DNA of 64,000 bases, taken from NCBI GenBank assembly GCA_964036665.1, contig OZ038526.1:16430001-16494000 (forward strand), read 5' to 3'. Source of the DNA: Gordius sp. MW1 (taxonomy: Eukaryota; Nematomorpha; Gordioida; Gordea; Gordiidae). This document shows, in pieces, positions 63,742 to 64,000 of this stretch. The stretch's first letter is position 1. Each line of letters begins with the position of its first letter. The notes under the pieces were generated by a model. It saw nothing but the letters and a program-made list of their open reading frames with translations. It was not told the DNA's origin and ran no database searches. The translations under genes were made by a program, and so were the position numbers.

Positions 63742-64000
63742 CAAAATGATAGTTCTCGCAGCTTAAAACTTCTTTTCCGAAGTCAATCGAGGATAATAGG
63801 ATTCTCAAATTGGCTTACTTTTATATATTTTTTCAAGCTCTTTCACATAGAATAACAAAATATAAATATTTTTACCTCAAAATTTTTCATATTTTTTTCT
63901 TTCAACCGTGTTCATCCGATGAAAGTTGTCGTTTTCAGATACGATTTTCATGATAAAAAGTTAAAATTTATCAGAATAAGAAAACTATTACTTTGAAATC
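63742..64000 (+). repeat. Last monomer, cut by the window end
   Basis: The first 259 bases of unit 191 are present, of the ACAAAATATAAATATT type related to units 74, 95 and 165, with ATTTTCATGATAAAAAG. The array therefore runs on past the right end. Confidence 0.95.

Larger units (their letters stand above)
1..64000 (+). repeat. Satellite DNA array, ~345-bp monomer, head-to-tail, 191 units
   Basis: Every part of the window is a copy of one AT-rich unit, usually 340-349 bp long and most often 345. I phased units on CAAAATGATAGTTCTCGCA. All copies lie in the same orientation and follow each other without spacer, and no unrelated DNA interrupts them. The first unit is 29% GC (101 of 345 by hand count). 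Each unit runs in order through a purine/pyrimidine mixed start, a TATATATTTTTT tract, a block of A and T runs, a GATGAAAGTTGTCGTTTTCAG block, a TCATGATCGCATAGAGCAG block, and a short inverted repeat near its end. Such arrays are typical of eukaryotic heterochromatin; the chromosomal place and species cannot be read from this sequence. The array continues beyond both window ends. Strand is arbitrary. Confidence 0.98.
24274..64000 (+). repeat. Right satellite domain, units 73-191
   Basis: Units 73-191 start at 24274, 24617, 24962, 25308, 25653, 25998, 26343, 26691, 27036, 27377, 27721, 28066, 28410, 28751, 29096, 29440, 29781, 30120, 30465, 30810, 31146, 31493, 31839, 32184, 32530, 32875, 33220, 33566, 33911, 34246, 34593, 34938, 35283, 35628, 35972, 36317, 36480, 36822, 37168, 37513, 37857, 38198, 38542, 38887, 39232, 39568, 39915, 40258, 40603, 40948, 41284, 41631, 41975, 42322, 42665, 43010, 43355, 43691, 44037, 44382, 44729, 45074, 45419, 45582, 45927, 46272, 46617, 46962, 47306, 47646, 47991, 48335, 48673, 49018, 49363, 49526, 49689, 50031, 50375, 50715, 51060, 51404, 51742, 52087, 52432, 52595, 52937, 53281, 53626, 53968, 54313, 54649, 54993, 55338, 55684, 56026, 56371, 56713, 57058, 57221, 57563, 57907, 58252, 58594, 58939, 59281, 59627, 59971, 60317, 60659, 61003, 61348, 61693, 62038, 62383, 62728, 63051, 63398 and 63742. 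Diagnostic variants are CTCAAATGGCTTA, TTTTTAATATTT, GAGCATAATAGG and ATATGTTTTTC. No gene is present. Confidence 0.85.

Noticed and set aside
1-64000. Many open frames of 60-84 codons, such as plus-strand ones starting MAYFYIFFQALSHRITK and minus-strand ones starting MGILVSSIDFGKEV or MMEIVSENDNF.
   Set aside because: They are the same short satellite stretch read again in each unit. They appear only where subtype changes remove stops, lie within one or two monomers, differ in their starts and ends, and lack any domain. Although 345 is divisible by 3, stops close all frames in each unit. They behave as by-products of the repeat.
1-64000. A regular repeat-spacer array that might be CRISPR.
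   Set aside because: The repeats are about 345 bp and contiguous; there are no short repeats alternating with unique spacers, and no cas gene.
1-64000. A match to the CENP-B box (TTCG, four bases, A, two bases, CGGG).
   Set aside because: The only similar place, TTCGGAAGTCAATCGAGG, lacks both the required A and the CGGG core. I do not claim a CENP-B site.
1-64000. Assignment to a particular species or named satellite family.
   Set aside because: I do not recognise the monomer, and base composition with a 345-bp length fits many plants and animals. A database search of the consensus would be needed to decide.
1-64000. Inverted (minus-oriented) monomers or retroelement insertions within the array.
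   Set aside because: I followed the phase motif unit by unit across the window and found all copies in the same direction, with no unexplained gap longer than one monomer.

Overview
The whole 64,000-base window is one uninterrupted satellite DNA array. A single AT-rich unit (29% GC by hand count in the first copy) of about 345 bp is repeated head-to-tail, all in the same orientation. Phased from the motif CAAAATGATAGTTCTCGCA, it makes 191 consecutive units: 182 roughly full-length ones (323-349 bp), 8 strongly shortened ones (two of 121 bp, six of 163 bp), and a last unit cut by the window end. Both ends lie inside the array. I found no protein-coding gene, tRNA, rRNA, transposon, CRISPR array or unique spacer DNA. 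The many 60-84 residue open frames are repeated by-products of the satellite unit. Long tandem satellite of this kind points to eukaryotic heterochromatin (centromeric, pericentromeric, subtelomeric or a B/sex chromosome). The species cannot be told from the sequence; I do not recognise the monomer as a named family.

Layout. Bases 1 to about 24,300 form a left domain marked by monomers with GCACCTTAAAAC, GCAACTGAAAAC or AAATATTTAACC. From about 24,300 to the end is a right domain marked by CTCAAATGGCTTA, TTTTTAATATTT, GAGCATAATAGG and ATATGTTTTTC variants. A two-monomer island of left type sits at 26,343-27,035. Inside each domain the monomers are ordered into nested, mostly local higher-order duplications: 5-mers of 1,706 bp (12,143-15,554), about 1,715 bp (17,740-21,169) and about 1,716 bp (38,542-41,974), a 6-mer of 2,067 bp (from 21,170), a 3-mer of 1,030 bp (28,066-30,119), a 10-mer/9-mer of 3,069/2,906 bp (46,962-52,936), and dimers of about 690 bp. 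Older copies lie 3 to 29 kb apart, for example 7,560-11,453 against 15,210-19,110.

How it seems to have evolved. Nearly all length changes are whole monomers, and several monomers are visible chimeras whose left part matches one subtype and whose right part matches the next. This is the expected trace of in-register unequal exchange or gene conversion. The 121- and 163-bp units keep identical breakpoints in all copies, so each deletion arose once and was then carried along by duplication. The monomer itself shows weak internal similarity at an offset of about 173 bp, half its length, suggesting that the 345-bp unit is an ancient dimer of a nucleosome-sized repeat. It also carries a short perfect inverted repeat and a run of spaced A/T tracts. 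No new molecular system is visible; the interest lies in the array architecture.
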